Source: Granulosicoccus sp. (GTDB taxonomy: Bacteria > Pseudomonadota > Gammaproteobacteria > Granulosicoccales > Granulosicoccaceae). From it: 64,000 nucleotides of DNA. A program made the position numbers and the translations under genes. Below, piece by piece: positions 32,562 through 41,789 of the stretch (positions within the stretch are counted from its first letter, which is position 1; every line of letters begins with the position of its first letter). Where the stretch lies: contig JALZUD010000004.1 of assembly GCA_023301725.1 (NCBI GenBank), positions 62,001 through 126,000 of the forward strand. The letters run 5' to 3'. Below the pieces are notes generated by a model. That model worked only from the letters and a program-made list of their open reading frames with translations. It searched no databases and was not told where the DNA came from.

Positions 32562-32592
32562 AAAATAAAAAGGCGGCCCGAAAGCCGCCCGT
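32562..32592 (-). terminator. Intercistronic terminator between livK and livG
   Basis: GGCGGC (32572-32577) and GCCGCC (32584-32589) form a GC-rich stem with a 6-base loop; read on the - strand it is followed by TTTTTATTTTG. This is a good intrinsic terminator 27 bases after the livK stop codon. Partial read-through would give much livK message for the abundant binding protein and less for the membrane subunits. Confidence 0.8.
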
Positions 32593-32618
32593 TTACATCA
32601 CATCACAGCTTTTAGAAA

Positions 32619-33806
32619 CTATCGGTATCCGACAGTTTGAAGTGCTTCGTCCTGAATTTCAATTTCACGGTAGTTACCAGCACTTTCGCCGCCACCGATT
32701 AGCTCTACGTTGGATGCACCGACATAGTCAACTTCTCCACCAGCAGCCAGAATTTCAAGAGCTTTGTCGAGTTGGCCAGGAAGAATTAGCTCGCCAGGTG
32801 CATTGGCTACATCCATCACGCTGTCTTTGTACATTTGCGGATCAGTTGAGCCTGCTGCCTGCATAGCCAGTAGCAGAAGCGCTGCTGCATCGTAGCTCTC
32901 GGCTGCGAATGGTGATGTTGCATCGAATCCTTCAGCAAGCTCCGCAAACATACCAGCGCCTTCACTGTCAGTGCCTGGAGCCTGACCGAACGAACCGTTG
33001 AGGTCTGGACCAATGGCAACAGGTAGTGAGTCACCAACCATGCCATCGGGTAGCACGAAAGTATCAAATGCGCCAGTGTCGATAGCGCCTTGGATGATGC
33101 CCTTACCGCCACTGTCGAGGTAGCCTGCTACAACCAGAATTTCTCCACCAGCTGATGCTAGGGCTCCAACTTCAGCTGAGTAGTCAGCTTTGTTGTCTTC
33201 GTGTGAGCTTGAAATGGTTACTGTGCCACCGGCTTCTTCAAACGCGCTTTGGAAGGCATCAGCCAAGCCTTTGCCGTAATCGTTGTTGGTATAGGACAGG
33301 GCAACTTCTTTGAAGCCGCGCTCCATGATGATGTTGCTCATGACCACACCCTGACGTGCATCAGAAGGCGCTGTGCGGAAAAACAAGCCGTTATCTTCAA
33401 TAGTAGACAGTGCAGGTGAGGTGGCTGACGGTGAAATCATGACCATACCGTTTGGCATAGCAACGTTAGTTAATGCCGCGGTTGTTACACCAGAGCAGTC
33501 GCCGCCGACAACACCAGCTACTTTGTCAGAAGTGATGAGACGCTCAATGGCTGAAGTAGCCGCTGCAGCATCAACACATGTCGTGTCTGCGCGAATGGCT
33601 GTGACAGTTGAGCCGTCCATAAATTTGCCGGATGCGCTGATTTCAGCAATCGCAGCTTCTGCCCCCGGTGCCATATTGGCAACCAGAGATTCAAGGGGGC
33701 CGGTGAGACCCAGAAATACGCCAATTTTGACCTCTTCCGCTGAGGCAACACCTGCCGCTGCGCCAAGACTCAAGGCTACAGCTGAACTTACAAGCAATTT
33801 TTTCAT
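32619..33806 (-). CDS. livK: Periplasmic substrate-binding protein of the Liv-type ABC transporter
   Basis: A 395-residue type I periplasmic binding protein (leucine/isoleucine/valine-binding fold). A clear signal peptide, MKKLLVSSAVALSLGAAAG, is cleaved after VASA. The mature part begins EEVKIGVFLGLTGPLESL, with the ligand-site region ISPSATSPALS and the hinge segment ALSYTNNDYGKGLADAF. The gene is the first of the importer operon, with a 214-base upstream region for its promoter. The family also binds amides, urea, and aromatic or dicarboxylic acids, so branched-chain amino acids are only the default guess; the gene symbols here denote family, not proven substrate. Confidence 0.92.
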   Translation of the reverse strand: MKKLLVSSAVALSLGAAAGVASAEEVKIGVFLGLTGPLESLVANMAPGAEAAIAEISASGKFMDGSTVTAIRADTTCVDAAAATSAIERLITSDKVAGVVGGDCSGVTTAALTNVAMPNGMVMISPSATSPALSTIEDNGLFFRTAPSDARQGVVMSNIIMERGFKEVALSYTNNDYGKGLADAFQSAFEEAGGTVTISSSHEDNKADYSAEVGALASAGGEILVVAGYLDSGGKGIIQGAIDTGAFDTFVLPDGMVGDSLPVAIGPDLNGSFGQAPGTDSEGAGMFAELAEGFDATSPFAAESYDAAALLLLAMQAAGSTDPQMYKDSVMDVANAPGELILPGQLDKALEILAAGGEVDYVGASNVELIGGGESAGNYREIEIQDEALQTVGYR

Positions 33807-34020
33807 AGTGTAATAAACTCCATATTAGTGGCCTCTAGCGCTAAACAGACGTAAAAGCTAAGGTTTGTGATTGCGCCGTCACGAGACTGTTGCCAGCGCG
33901 TCGCTAGTATAACTCGGGTTGGCACTCATGTACTAAGACTAGTTTTACTCAAAGTACGACATAGGTCTGGTTTTTGACTGTGTGTGCTAAATCCTCAGCG
34001 CGTTTTCTACGAATGTTTAC

Positions 34021-35208
34021 ATGAATGTACTCAGCACCCCTTTTGGCAGCCTTAAGCTCCGCCGATGGCCATCGACGACTGATCGTTCACTGCGCGCGTG
34101 GGATGCCGCTGATGAATTGCTGATAAAGCACGTTCACGAGTCTATCGATCTCGAATCATTAGCTACCGGGCGACTGCTTATCTGCAACGATGCCCATGGC
34201 GCATTGAGTTGCGCCTTGCACAGTTTTGCGCCAACGAGTTGGTCGGATTCGTTATTGGCACTGACAGCCTTGAAAAGAAACTGGAAGTCCAATAATTTGC
34301 CGGGGGAGCCAAAGAGGCTTGAGTCAACGAATTTGCCCGTTGGCCCTTTGGATGTGGTGCTGATCAAAGTACCCAAGACACTGGCTTTACTCGACGATCA
34401 GCTTGCGCAAATTCGCCCCTTGTTGCATCCGAATAGTGTGGTGGTAGCTACCTGCATGTTGAAATACTTGAACAACTCTTCGTTTGCATTGTTCGAAAAA
34501 CATATAGGCGCTGTGCAAACGTCGCTGGCTGTAAAAAAATCACGTCTGTTGTTCAGCACAGTAGAGCAAAGTGCGGCGACTTCTGTGCCAGCCCATCCAT
34601 CAAGTCAGGCATCAAAATACCCGGATCGTTACACAGATCAGGATCTGGATTTGTCATTGCTTAATTACGCCAATGTATTTTGTCGAGATCATGTGGATAT
34701 TGGCTCCAGACTATTTATCGAAAACATGCACATGCTGCCGCAAAGCTCAGATGTTTTGGATCTGGCGTGTGGTAACGGTATTCTGGGTTTGTGTGTGCAG
34801 CGATCTCAGCCACAGGCCAAAGTCACTTTCGTTGATGAGTCCTACCATGCGATCGCTTCTGCTCGTGAAAACTATGCCAGCATGTTCAGCGGCGAGGATG
34901 TCGAAGCTAAGACCAGTTTTCTGATTGGTGATGGTCTTGAGGACATTGAGTCTTTGTCGCTTGATCTGATCGTGTGTAATCCACCGTTTCATATTCAGCA
35001 CGCGTTGACAGCTGATACTACTCTAGCCTTCATCAAGGCTGCATCACGCTGTTTGAGATATGACGGTCAACTGTGGATCGTAGCTAATAAGAATTTACCT
35101 TATCAATACACCTTGAAACGATACTTCAAGAAGCTCAATATTAAAGCGCAGAATCGTCGCTTTGCTGTTTATTGCGCAAGCGATCCAAAGGTTGGTAGCG
35201 CTGACTAA
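34021..35208 (+). CDS. rlmG: 23S rRNA (guanine-1835-N2) methyltransferase
   Basis: A 395-residue two-domain methyltransferase of the RsmC/RlmG group. The N-terminal pseudo-methyltransferase domain has the RlmG-type segments RAWDAADELL, LICNDAHGALSCAL and VLIKVPKTLALLDDQL; the C-terminal catalytic domain has ANVFCRDHVDIGSR, the SAM motif DLACGNGILGL, VTFVDES and the base-flipping motif NPPFH (320-324). These agree with E. coli RlmG (378) rather than RsmC. It methylates G1835 of 23S rRNA before subunit assembly. The gene stands alone, between livK (divergent) and the kinase gene (convergent). Confidence 0.92.
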   Translation: MNVLSTPFGSLKLRRWPSTTDRSLRAWDAADELLIKHVHESIDLESLATGRLLICNDAHGALSCALHSFAPTSWSDSLLALTALKRNWKSNNLPGEPKRLESTNLPVGPLDVVLIKVPKTLALLDDQLAQIRPLLHPNSVVVATCMLKYLNNSSFALFEKHIGAVQTSLAVKKSRLLFSTVEQSAATSVPAHPSSQASKYPDRYTDQDLDLSLLNYANVFCRDHVDIGSRLFIENMHMLPQSSDVLDLACGNGILGLCVQRSQPQAKVTFVDESYHAIASARENYASMFSGEDVEAKTSFLIGDGLEDIESLSLDLIVCNPPFHIQHALTADTTLAFIKAASRCLRYDGQLWIVANKNLPYQYTLKRYFKKLNIKAQNRRFAVYCASDPKVGSAD

Positions 35209-35243
35209 AGCTCGTTATCCCTGCGTAAGTAGAGATTTATCGG

Positions 35244-37148
35244 TTACTTTTTTTCCAATATCGATCCAATTTTTTCGTAAAGCTGAGTATTCGTAAAGGG
35301 CTTTTGAAGATGCGGCAGATGGTCTTGAACAACCGATGTACGACTACCATCACCGCTTATAAACAACACGGGAGTGTTTGGGTGAGTTTCGAGTATGCGC
35401 TCATAAGCCTCGTACCCAGTTAATATCGGCATCATCACATCAAAAAGACATAAATCCACGGAGCCCTGAACGGTGCGCATGATATTGACTGCGTGCTGGC
35501 CATCAAGAGCAACTAGAACTTGATGACCATTTGCTTCAAGTGATTTTCGCGCTAAGTGGCGTATTCCAGGTTCATCTTCAGCAAGTAAAACGGTCAGATT
35601 AGATGGCACCTTGTTTTCACTCAGGAAAACGTCACTATCAGTGTCAATGCTTTCGATGGGGGAGACCAGTTCGCTGACAGGGAATTCAGCATAGATACGT
35701 GTGTAGCGATTGGGTTTGCTTTTGACGTACACCGAGCCTTGATGAGTTTTTACAACGTTGTACACCGTGGACAAGCCCAGGCCTGTGCCTTTACCAATAG
35801 CTTTAGTGGTAAAGAATGGTTCAAAGATTCGGCTGATAGTACTTTCGTCCATACCTGTGCCGTCATCGGATACTATTAATTGTGTACGTTCGTAACCCGC
35901 TTCGCCCGTGTTTCCGTGGGGATCTTCAGATGACAAGGAACGCGTGCTTATTGTGATAGTTCCGTGTTCACTTATGGCATCTTTTGCATTAACTACAAGA
36001 TTGATGATCACTTGTTCTAACATGGTTCTATCCGCATAAATCGAGCGAATATCTGGATCCAGATCATGTATTAGTTTTGTATTGGGTGCCAGTAGGCGCG
36101 ATACCATAGGATTCAATTGAGTGATAACGTCATTGAGAGACACCGCTTTGAACTCTGAAGGTTGCCCTCTGCGAAAAGCCAGTAAATGGTCAATGAGTTC
36201 ACCTGCTTTTAAAGCTGCTTCTTCAATTCTGTCGAGAGGTTCCCGTTGCTTTTCAGATTGATTGCCAACACTTTTGGCTATCTCGGCGTAGCCCAGAATG
36301 ATTTGTAGATGATTATTGAAATCATGTGCAATGCCCGACGAAAGCTTCCCGAGTGCCTCAAGGCGCTCGTTGGCTAACAGACCGTGGTGTCGACGTATTC
36401 CTTCAATATGGCGAACTTGAAGTGAGGCGTAAGCGATAATCGGAATAGCCCACAATTGCAAATTGCCGGAAATCGGTGCGATTGATGAAGCTTGCGCGGC
36501 GTTTGTTAAATTGAGGTAACAATCGACAAGACTCTCCATAATTAGAAAAGCCAAAGCAATCATGACTGGCCAACGTATTTGACGTTTGCTTGTGGCTATT
36601 CGAACAAAACAATAAATGAGTATTGCAATGACCAGTAGCTCGGACATCACATCCAGGTAGGGTCTGTAAATCTCTATCACACTAGCGTCAGTGCCAACAA
36701 ATGTCGAAAGCACTGGCAGTGCTGCACACACCAAAACAAACGTTACGAAGCTTGCGCACAGTGTGATAAAACGTTTTGTCAGTCGTGCTTGTCTGATAAC
36801 AAAATGCAGAAATGCTGCGCACAAAAGAAAACGCCCCGTATCGCTTAGCAGGTTCTGCGATGCATCCCAGCAGATAGCCGAACACAAATGCACGGGAGCT
36901 GTGCTGAATACCGCTAATGACACGTTGGCAAACGCGCTGAACTCAGCGATGAACTGTATAACAACACTAGTCATCAGCAGCCCGTCAGCATTGGGCTTGA
37001 ACATGTCGTAGCACAGCGCAAGATAGAGGCCAAACGCGCCCCAGAATATCGATCCCAGCAGATGCGGGGTGACGTTGTTTATGGCTGGTCCGCGGCCACC
37101 ACCGGTTAGTGCAAGTATGTCCAGTATATGTGAGAAGAATTCAGTCAC
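35244..37148 (-). CDS. Membrane hybrid sensor histidine kinase with C-terminal receiver
   Basis: A 634-residue protein. Residues about 20-245 hold seven or so membrane segments and form an unrecognised sensor region. The kinase core follows: phosphoacceptor His275 in [18 protein letters not shown], an N box with [20 protein letters not shown] and [15 protein letters not shown]. The HDFNNH H-box marks the family of NtrB/HDFNN kinases. The receiver at about 515-634 has AEDEPGIRH, phosphoacceptor Asp570 (LFDVMMP) and a terminal LQKPF lysine. There is no PAS or HPt domain. The HerA-like ATPase gene ends 2 bases upstream, so the pair must be cotranscribed. Confidence 0.92.
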   Translation of the reverse strand: MTEFFSHILDILALTGGGRGPAINNVTPHLLGSIFWGAFGLYLALCYDMFKPNADGLLMTSVVIQFIAEFSAFANVSLAVFSTAPVHLCSAICWDASQNLLSDTGRFLLCAAFLHFVIRQARLTKRFITLCASFVTFVLVCAALPVLSTFVGTDASVIEIYRPYLDVMSELLVIAILIYCFVRIATSKRQIRWPVMIALAFLIMESLVDCYLNLTNAAQASSIAPISGNLQLWAIPIIAYASLQVRHIEGIRRHHGLLANERLEALGKLSSGIAHDFNNHLQIILGYAEIAKSVGNQSEKQREPLDRIEEAALKAGELIDHLLAFRRGQPSEFKAVSLNDVITQLNPMVSRLLAPNTKLIHDLDPDIRSIYADRTMLEQVIINLVVNAKDAISEHGTITISTRSLSSEDPHGNTGEAGYERTQLIVSDDGTGMDESTISRIFEPFFTTKAIGKGTGLGLSTVYNVVKTHQGSVYVKSKPNRYTRIYAEFPVSELVSPIESIDTDSDVFLSENKVPSNLTVLLAEDEPGIRHLARKSLEANGHQVLVALDGQHAVNIMRTVQGSVDLCLFDVMMPILTGYEAYERILETHPNTPVLFISGDGSRTSVVQDHLPHLQKPFTNTQLYEKIGSILEKK

Positions 37149-37150
37149 AC

Positions 37151-39580
37151 TTATTCACTTACTGGAATCCAGAGCAGAATGATATCGTCGATAGAGATGT
37201 CAGTTTTTTCAAGGCCGACGGCTAATGATGTGATGTCACTTGATTTGTCATCCCACTCCTGCTGTATCTCAAACAGATCTTCACCCAGAGTGTCTTCCAG
37301 AGCTTGTCTATCTTCTATGAGTTCCTCGTAACGATTTTCTGCGGTTTTCAGTCGCTCCTCGGCCTTTGCAATCATGCGTCCTTTGCTTTGGCTGCGTCGC
37401 AATCCGGTGGTTATCATCGAGCGCGTGCTACGTCGACCTCCTAGCAAACTACCCAATAAGCCACCTGCAATATCCATAACCTGATTACTTTTCTGCTCTT
37501 TGCGTCTTATGGCTGCATCGAACTGAATCTCGCGCACTTTATCTTCGGATTTTTGAATAGCGATATTGATTCGATCAATTTTCTTAGTCAGCATTTGACG
37601 AATTTTGTCAGCATCAAGATCTGCCTTGTCGTCAGCAAATTGCGCACAGCGCTGTTCGAATTCCTCTGCGCTTTCACCAATACGAGAATAAAGCTTTAGC
37701 GTCTTGTTGCGGTATAGCTCAATACTCTCCTCACGATACAACTCGTTCTTGATATCAGTTTGTGCTGCACGAAAGTAGGTCTTGTTAGCTATTTTGGTGT
37801 CTGTTGACGGCATGACATAAACGGCATTGGCAGGGGCCTCGGAGAGTAGATCTCGCTCATCGTAGTCCACACGAATAGCTTTATCAGCATCTACTGGCCC
37901 GTTTAAGGGAGTAATTATCGCCTCCCATGTGGCCTCGTGACGTAAATCTGCTTTGGTATCGTCGAACAACAAATTGACCCTAACCGCCAGTGCCGCTTGC
38001 AGTCTTGTTCCAGAACTCTGGGCGCCAATAGTTTCAATGAAGCTTGCAGCCGGATCAAGGTAGCGCACTTGAATACCATCAGCTGCACGAGGGCGCAGTA
38101 GCGTCTCGTTCGCGCCTGCTGTTGCTGACGCGCCAGCAGCGTTGTCAGTGTTGGCCGACTGGGAGGTAAGTGCGGCTGTTCTTTGTTCATCACTAACCAG
38201 AGTCTCAATTTGACCCCGGGTTAGTGGTCCTGCAAGGTAGGACATCGCCCAGCGAGTGGCAAAGTGTTGAGGTTTGTCAGCACGCGTAGAGTGCAAGATG
38301 AATTCCCGTTTGCCCAGCGATGACAGACTTGCACTTATGGCATTAATGTCAACGTTGCCGTCAGAGGCATTCATGCCATCGAGAAGACGCTGTTTGTCTC
38401 TGTCGGTTTGTAGCCTGCCAATGAGCCAGGTGCCAGCGTTGGAGATAGCCTTGTAATCGATATCCACAGGGTTTTGCGTAGATAAAACTAAGCCGACTCC
38501 AAAAGCACGCGCTTGTTTTAAAATGGTGAGTATGGGTTTTTTTGAAGGCGGCATACTCACGGGCGGCACGTAGCCAAATACTTCATCGATGTAAATCAAT
38601 GCTCGTAAGTTGCTAGTGCCTTGTTGTGCCCGCATCCATGTCACCATTTTTGATAATAGAAGCGTCACAACAAACTGCCGCTCTGTTTCATCAAGGTGCG
38701 AAAGTGTCACAATGGCGGCCTGCGTCTTACCTGATGGCGAATACAGCATGGATTGAATATCCAGTGCCTGTCCCTGATTCCAGCTTGCAAAAGCTGGAGA
38801 GGCTGCTAAGCCATTGATCTTCAGAGCCAGCTTCACCCGATCTGCAATGGGGAAAAAGGTGTCTAGATCGATAACGCCCAACTTGCGCATAGGCGGCTGC
38901 TGAATCAAGCCAATGAGCGTGGCCAGATCCATGTCTTCGTTTTTCTGCCATTTCCAACTAATCAGATTAGCGAGCAGAATGTGTTCACGACCACTCAGAG
39001 GGTCGCTCTTGATCCCCACCAGTGTCAGTAATGAGGAGACGATGCCTTCGATTTCATCTTGGAGTATCTCAGGATCTGTGCCGGCTGCGGGTGCATTCAT
39101 GGACCCAATAACGTTGATGGGTATGCCCGCGCTCGAGCCTGGTGTATAGAGAGAGAATTCAACGTTGTCCTGCAATGCCTGCATGCGTGGCGGTTCGATA
39201 CCGGCATTGTGTAAACCTTGCTTCCAGCGATCTGCCACGGCTACAGCCGCTTCAATTTTTTTCTCAGGATCAGGCTCATCGTTCATCCATGGCATGAAGT
39301 CGGTTGGCAAGAGATTGGGAAAACCGAGCATCAGGTTGCCCATATCACCCTTAGGATCGATAATTAGCGTAGGGATTCCCTGTTGCAATGCTTCTTCGAG
39401 CATGACAATACCTAAGCCGGTTTTACCCGAACCCGTCATGCCGACAATAACGCCGTGTGTGGTCAAATCTTGCGAGTTCAGAAAAACCGGATTTTTGTCA
39501 GCTGTATTTTTGCCAGCCGGGTTTTTGCCGGAATTACTGTGCCCTAGATAAAAGTGTTTGTCAGGCGTGTCTGTAGTCAT
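37151..39580 (-). CDS. HerA/DUF87-type P-loop ATPase with coiled-coil C-terminus
   Basis: An 809-residue ATPase from the ATG at 39580 (an upstream frame extension of 17 codons has no support). Residues about 30-45 hold a repetitive Gly-Lys-Asn-Pro segment; Walker A is GMTGSGKTG; Walker B is ALIYIDEVFGY; later LSTQNPVDIDYKAISNAGTW matches the HerA/FtsK-like sensor region. The second half is different: an Ala-rich stretch, then a long charged coiled coil (about 640-800) interrupted by a Gly/Arg-rich GGLLGSLLGGRRSTR segment. Such DUF87 ATPases translocate DNA or sit at membranes. It directly precedes the hybrid kinase gene (2-base gap). Function unknown. Confidence 0.82.
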   Translation of the reverse strand: MTTDTPDKHFYLGHSNSGKNPAGKNTADKNPVFLNSQDLTTHGVIVGMTGSGKTGLGIVMLEEALQQGIPTLIIDPKGDMGNLMLGFPNLLPTDFMPWMNDEPDPEKKIEAAVAVADRWKQGLHNAGIEPPRMQALQDNVEFSLYTPGSSAGIPINVIGSMNAPAAGTDPEILQDEIEGIVSSLLTLVGIKSDPLSGREHILLANLISWKWQKNEDMDLATLIGLIQQPPMRKLGVIDLDTFFPIADRVKLALKINGLAASPAFASWNQGQALDIQSMLYSPSGKTQAAIVTLSHLDETERQFVVTLLLSKMVTWMRAQQGTSNLRALIYIDEVFGYVPPVSMPPSKKPILTILKQARAFGVGLVLSTQNPVDIDYKAISNAGTWLIGRLQTDRDKQRLLDGMNASDGNVDINAISASLSSLGKREFILHSTRADKPQHFATRWAMSYLAGPLTRGQIETLVSDEQRTAALTSQSANTDNAAGASATAGANETLLRPRAADGIQVRYLDPAASFIETIGAQSSGTRLQAALAVRVNLLFDDTKADLRHEATWEAIITPLNGPVDADKAIRVDYDERDLLSEAPANAVYVMPSTDTKIANKTYFRAAQTDIKNELYREESIELYRNKTLKLYSRIGESAEEFEQRCAQFADDKADLDADKIRQMLTKKIDRINIAIQKSEDKVREIQFDAAIRRKEQKSNQVMDIAGGLLGSLLGGRRSTRSMITTGLRRSQSKGRMIAKAEERLKTAENRYEELIEDRQALEDTLGEDLFEIQQEWDDKSSDITSLAVGLEKTDISIDDIILLWIPVSE

Positions 39581-39707
39581 ATCAGGTGTCTGGCTCGTGG
39601 CAGGTTGGGCACACTCAGTATAGAAGCACATGCTCGCACTTGCTTGTTTAGCCCCTGTGAAGTGCTGTTATGCTGTGTAGCCTTCCTTCGCTTAATTGCT
39701 TGAATCC

Positions 39708-40607
39708 ATGTCAGCATTGATAAACTTGAATCCACCTGTTGCCTCGGTGCAATGGCTGTTAGAGCATCTCGACGATCCGGATATCCGAGTAGTTGAGGCA
39801 TCATGGCACATGCCTGCTACTGGCCGAAATGCCCGTGAAGAGTTTGCCCTGGTGCATATTCCAGGATCTGTGTTCTTTGACATCGATGAGCATTCCGCGC
39901 CAAGTACCTTGCCACACATGTTGCCCGACGCCAAGACTTTTGCAAAGGCTGTGGCTGCTATGGGTATTGGAGCTACTGATAAAATAGTGGTATACGATTC
40001 CATCGGGTTGTTTTCCGCAGCAAGAGTCTGGTGGATGTTTCGCCACTTTGGGGCGTGCAATGTGGCTGTACTCGATGGCGGTTTGCCTGCGTGGAAGCGC
40101 GCTGGCGGGCAGGTTCAAGGCTTGGCAGATGTGGTATCGGGCAATAGTACATGCGAGTTCATACCACCAGTAACACAGTCAAAATCCATCACTGCGGTGG
40201 TTGATGCTGATGATGTGAAGCGCGCCACCTCGCAAAACGACACATTCATTATCGACGCTCGTTCTGCGAATCGATTTACTGCTCAAGAGCCTGAGGCTCG
40301 CCCGGGGCTTGCCAGCGGACACATTCCCAACAGCGTAAACGTACCGTTCACCAGTTTGCTTGACGATACGGGCAGTTTGAAAAGTAAGGCTGAGCTAACA
40401 GCAATTTTTGATGCCATTGGCCTGCGGCCACATCATCATGTGATCACCACTTGTGGTTCGGGAGTTACCGCTGCTGTGATTATTCTTGCGCTCACGCACA
40501 TCAACTATTCTGGAGCCGTTTCTCTATACGACGGCTCATGGACAGAGTGGGGCAGTTTGTCAGATGTGCCGGTTGCTTCTGGTGCATCAACCAGAGCGCA
40601 GAGTTAG
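39708..40607 (+). CDS. sseA: 3-mercaptopyruvate sulfurtransferase (tandem rhodanese)
   Basis: A 299-residue two-rhodanese-domain enzyme that transfers sulfur from 3-mercaptopyruvate to thiol acceptors or cyanide. The start at 39708 gives the family-like N-terminus; an upstream TTG adds four codons only. The first domain (about 15-130) lacks the catalytic Cys; the second has ARSANRFTAQEPEARPG and the active loop CGSGVTA with Cys249, where Gly-Ser-Gly points to mercaptopyruvate rather than thiosulfate. Its stop codon overlaps that of mnhG on the opposite strand (TTAG shared). Confidence 0.9.
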   Translation: MSALINLNPPVASVQWLLEHLDDPDIRVVEASWHMPATGRNAREEFALVHIPGSVFFDIDEHSAPSTLPHMLPDAKTFAKAVAAMGIGATDKIVVYDSIGLFSAARVWWMFRHFGACNVAVLDGGLPAWKRAGGQVQGLADVVSGNSTCEFIPPVTQSKSITAVVDADDVKRATSQNDTFIIDARSANRFTAQEPEARPGLASGHIPNSVNVPFTSLLDDTGSLKSKAELTAIFDAIGLRPHHHVITTCGSGVTAAVIILALTHINYSGAVSLYDGSWTEWGSLSDVPVASGASTRAQS

Positions 40608-40960
40608 GAGTTTGTATTTTTTTTAGTCTTGCTGCTATTGTTATGCATAGCTGCATCGTCCATGAGCGTTCGATCCCAAAGCGGTGTGCCGCGCCGGTAG
40701 GCCGCGCGGCCTATCAGATGAGCCGCGACCGGTGCCGTTAGCAACATGAAAGAGATAATAAGGATTGCTTTCGCGATAACTAACGATGACGCAAAGTGTA
40801 TTGACACGCCCAGAACGATAAGTCCGACGCCCAGTGTGCCCGCTTTGGTCGAGGCGTGCATACGAATCAAGACGTCGGGTAGTCTCAGCAGCCCAAGGCC
40901 TGCAATAGCGGCAAAGAAGCCACCTGCCAAAATGAGTACGCTCACTATAGAATCATTCAC
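40604..40960 (-). CDS. mnhG: Na+/H+ antiporter subunit G
   Basis: A 118-residue membrane protein with three hydrophobic segments and the MnhG/PhaG signature GLLRLPDVLIRMHASTKAGTLG. Its GTG start overlaps the mnhF stop by one base (TAGTG), marking translational coupling. It is the last gene of the mnh operon, converging on sseA with overlapping stop codons. MnhG is a small accessory subunit of the antiporter. Confidence 0.94.
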   Translation of the reverse strand: MNDSIVSVLILAGGFFAAIAGLGLLRLPDVLIRMHASTKAGTLGVGLIVLGVSIHFASSLVIAKAILIISFMLLTAPVAAHLIGRAAYRRGTPLWDRTLMDDAAMHNNSSKTKKNTNS

Positions 40961-41319
40961 TATTGGGTCTCTCCGCTATCGACCGTACTCTCAGTTTTGT
41001 TGTGATCAGTTTGTCGTGTTGGCGAATCCAATGCCTGATCAAGAGGTAGCTGTTCATTGGTCTCGAGGTAGCGAGCAAATGCCACAGTAGCGAGAAACCC
41101 TACCAGTGCCAAGGCGAGGCCCAGATCCAGATAGGCAGCATTGTCGAGACTTAACGCCAGTAAAGAGGTAATGGCGACTAGCAGTACGGTGATGAAATCT
41201 AGCGATACGATACGATCAGCCACTGTAGGGCCTTTCAACATTCGAACACACCCTGCCACCATTCCAAAAAGAGTCAGTGCAAGCGCGCCATCGATTGCCA
41301 CTTCGAGAGAAGGTATCAT
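40960..41319 (-). CDS. mnhF: Na+/H+ antiporter subunit F
   Basis: A 119-residue membrane protein with three membrane segments and the family core RMLKGPTVADRIVSLDFI, in which the Arg/Asp pair is conserved in MnhF/MrpF. The hydrophilic C-terminal tail (about 90-119) is longer than in many homologues. It overlaps mnhE by four bases and shares one base with the mnhG start. Confidence 0.94.
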   Translation of the reverse strand: MIPSLEVAIDGALALTLFGMVAGCVRMLKGPTVADRIVSLDFITVLLVAITSLLALSLDNAAYLDLGLALALVGFLATVAFARYLETNEQLPLDQALDSPTRQTDHNKTESTVDSGETQ

Positions 41320-41789
41320 CGCATCGCCTCCAGTACCCGTTTTTCCATTCCGTTTTTAATTTCCATCTTGAATGTTTCTGGGTCATCTACAAACATGGCG
41401 TGTACCAGCAGATGTGAGCGGTCTTCGGTGATGTCGACAGATAAGGACCCAGGAGTCAGTGATACCAGATTGGCCAGTACAGTGACTTCAGCATCTGTTT
41501 TAGCACTAAGCGGTACTGCGATGAGAGCTGGCTTACTTTTCTGAACGGGCGTAAGCACATCCCAGGTTACGCTCAAGCTAGACACGATCAACTCCCAGAG
41601 AAAATACAGGATGAGCTTGACACCATCAAAGAGCATGCTGCAATACCGATTGTCTTTGTATAAAGGCTGCAAGACAAAGATCACGCCATAGCCAATAATA
41701 AATCCGGTGAGGAGGCTAGGTAGGCCGAAACCGCCATTTAATATAGCCCATACAAACGCAAGCACCAGATTAGTGGCAAATGGCGTCAT
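41316..41789 (-). CDS. mnhE: Na+/H+ antiporter subunit E
   Basis: A 157-residue subunit with N-terminal membrane helices (LVLAFVWAILNGGFGLPSLL) and a cytoplasmic ferredoxin-like tail (LVSLTPGSLSVDITEDRSHL). LTPGSLSVD is the most conserved MnhE stretch. It overlaps both neighbours by four bases. Confidence 0.94.
   Translation of the reverse strand: MTPFATNLVLAFVWAILNGGFGLPSLLTGFIIGYGVIFVLQPLYKDNRYCSMLFDGVKLILYFLWELIVSSLSVTWDVLTPVQKSKPALIAVPLSAKTDAEVTVLANLVSLTPGSLSVDITEDRSHLLVHAMFVDDPETFKMEIKNGMEKRVLEAMR

Noticed and set aside
28684-33806. Firm assignment of the ABC importer to leucine/isoleucine/valine
   Set aside because: The binding-protein family covers many ligands and no substrate-specific gene is near; symbols are by family only.
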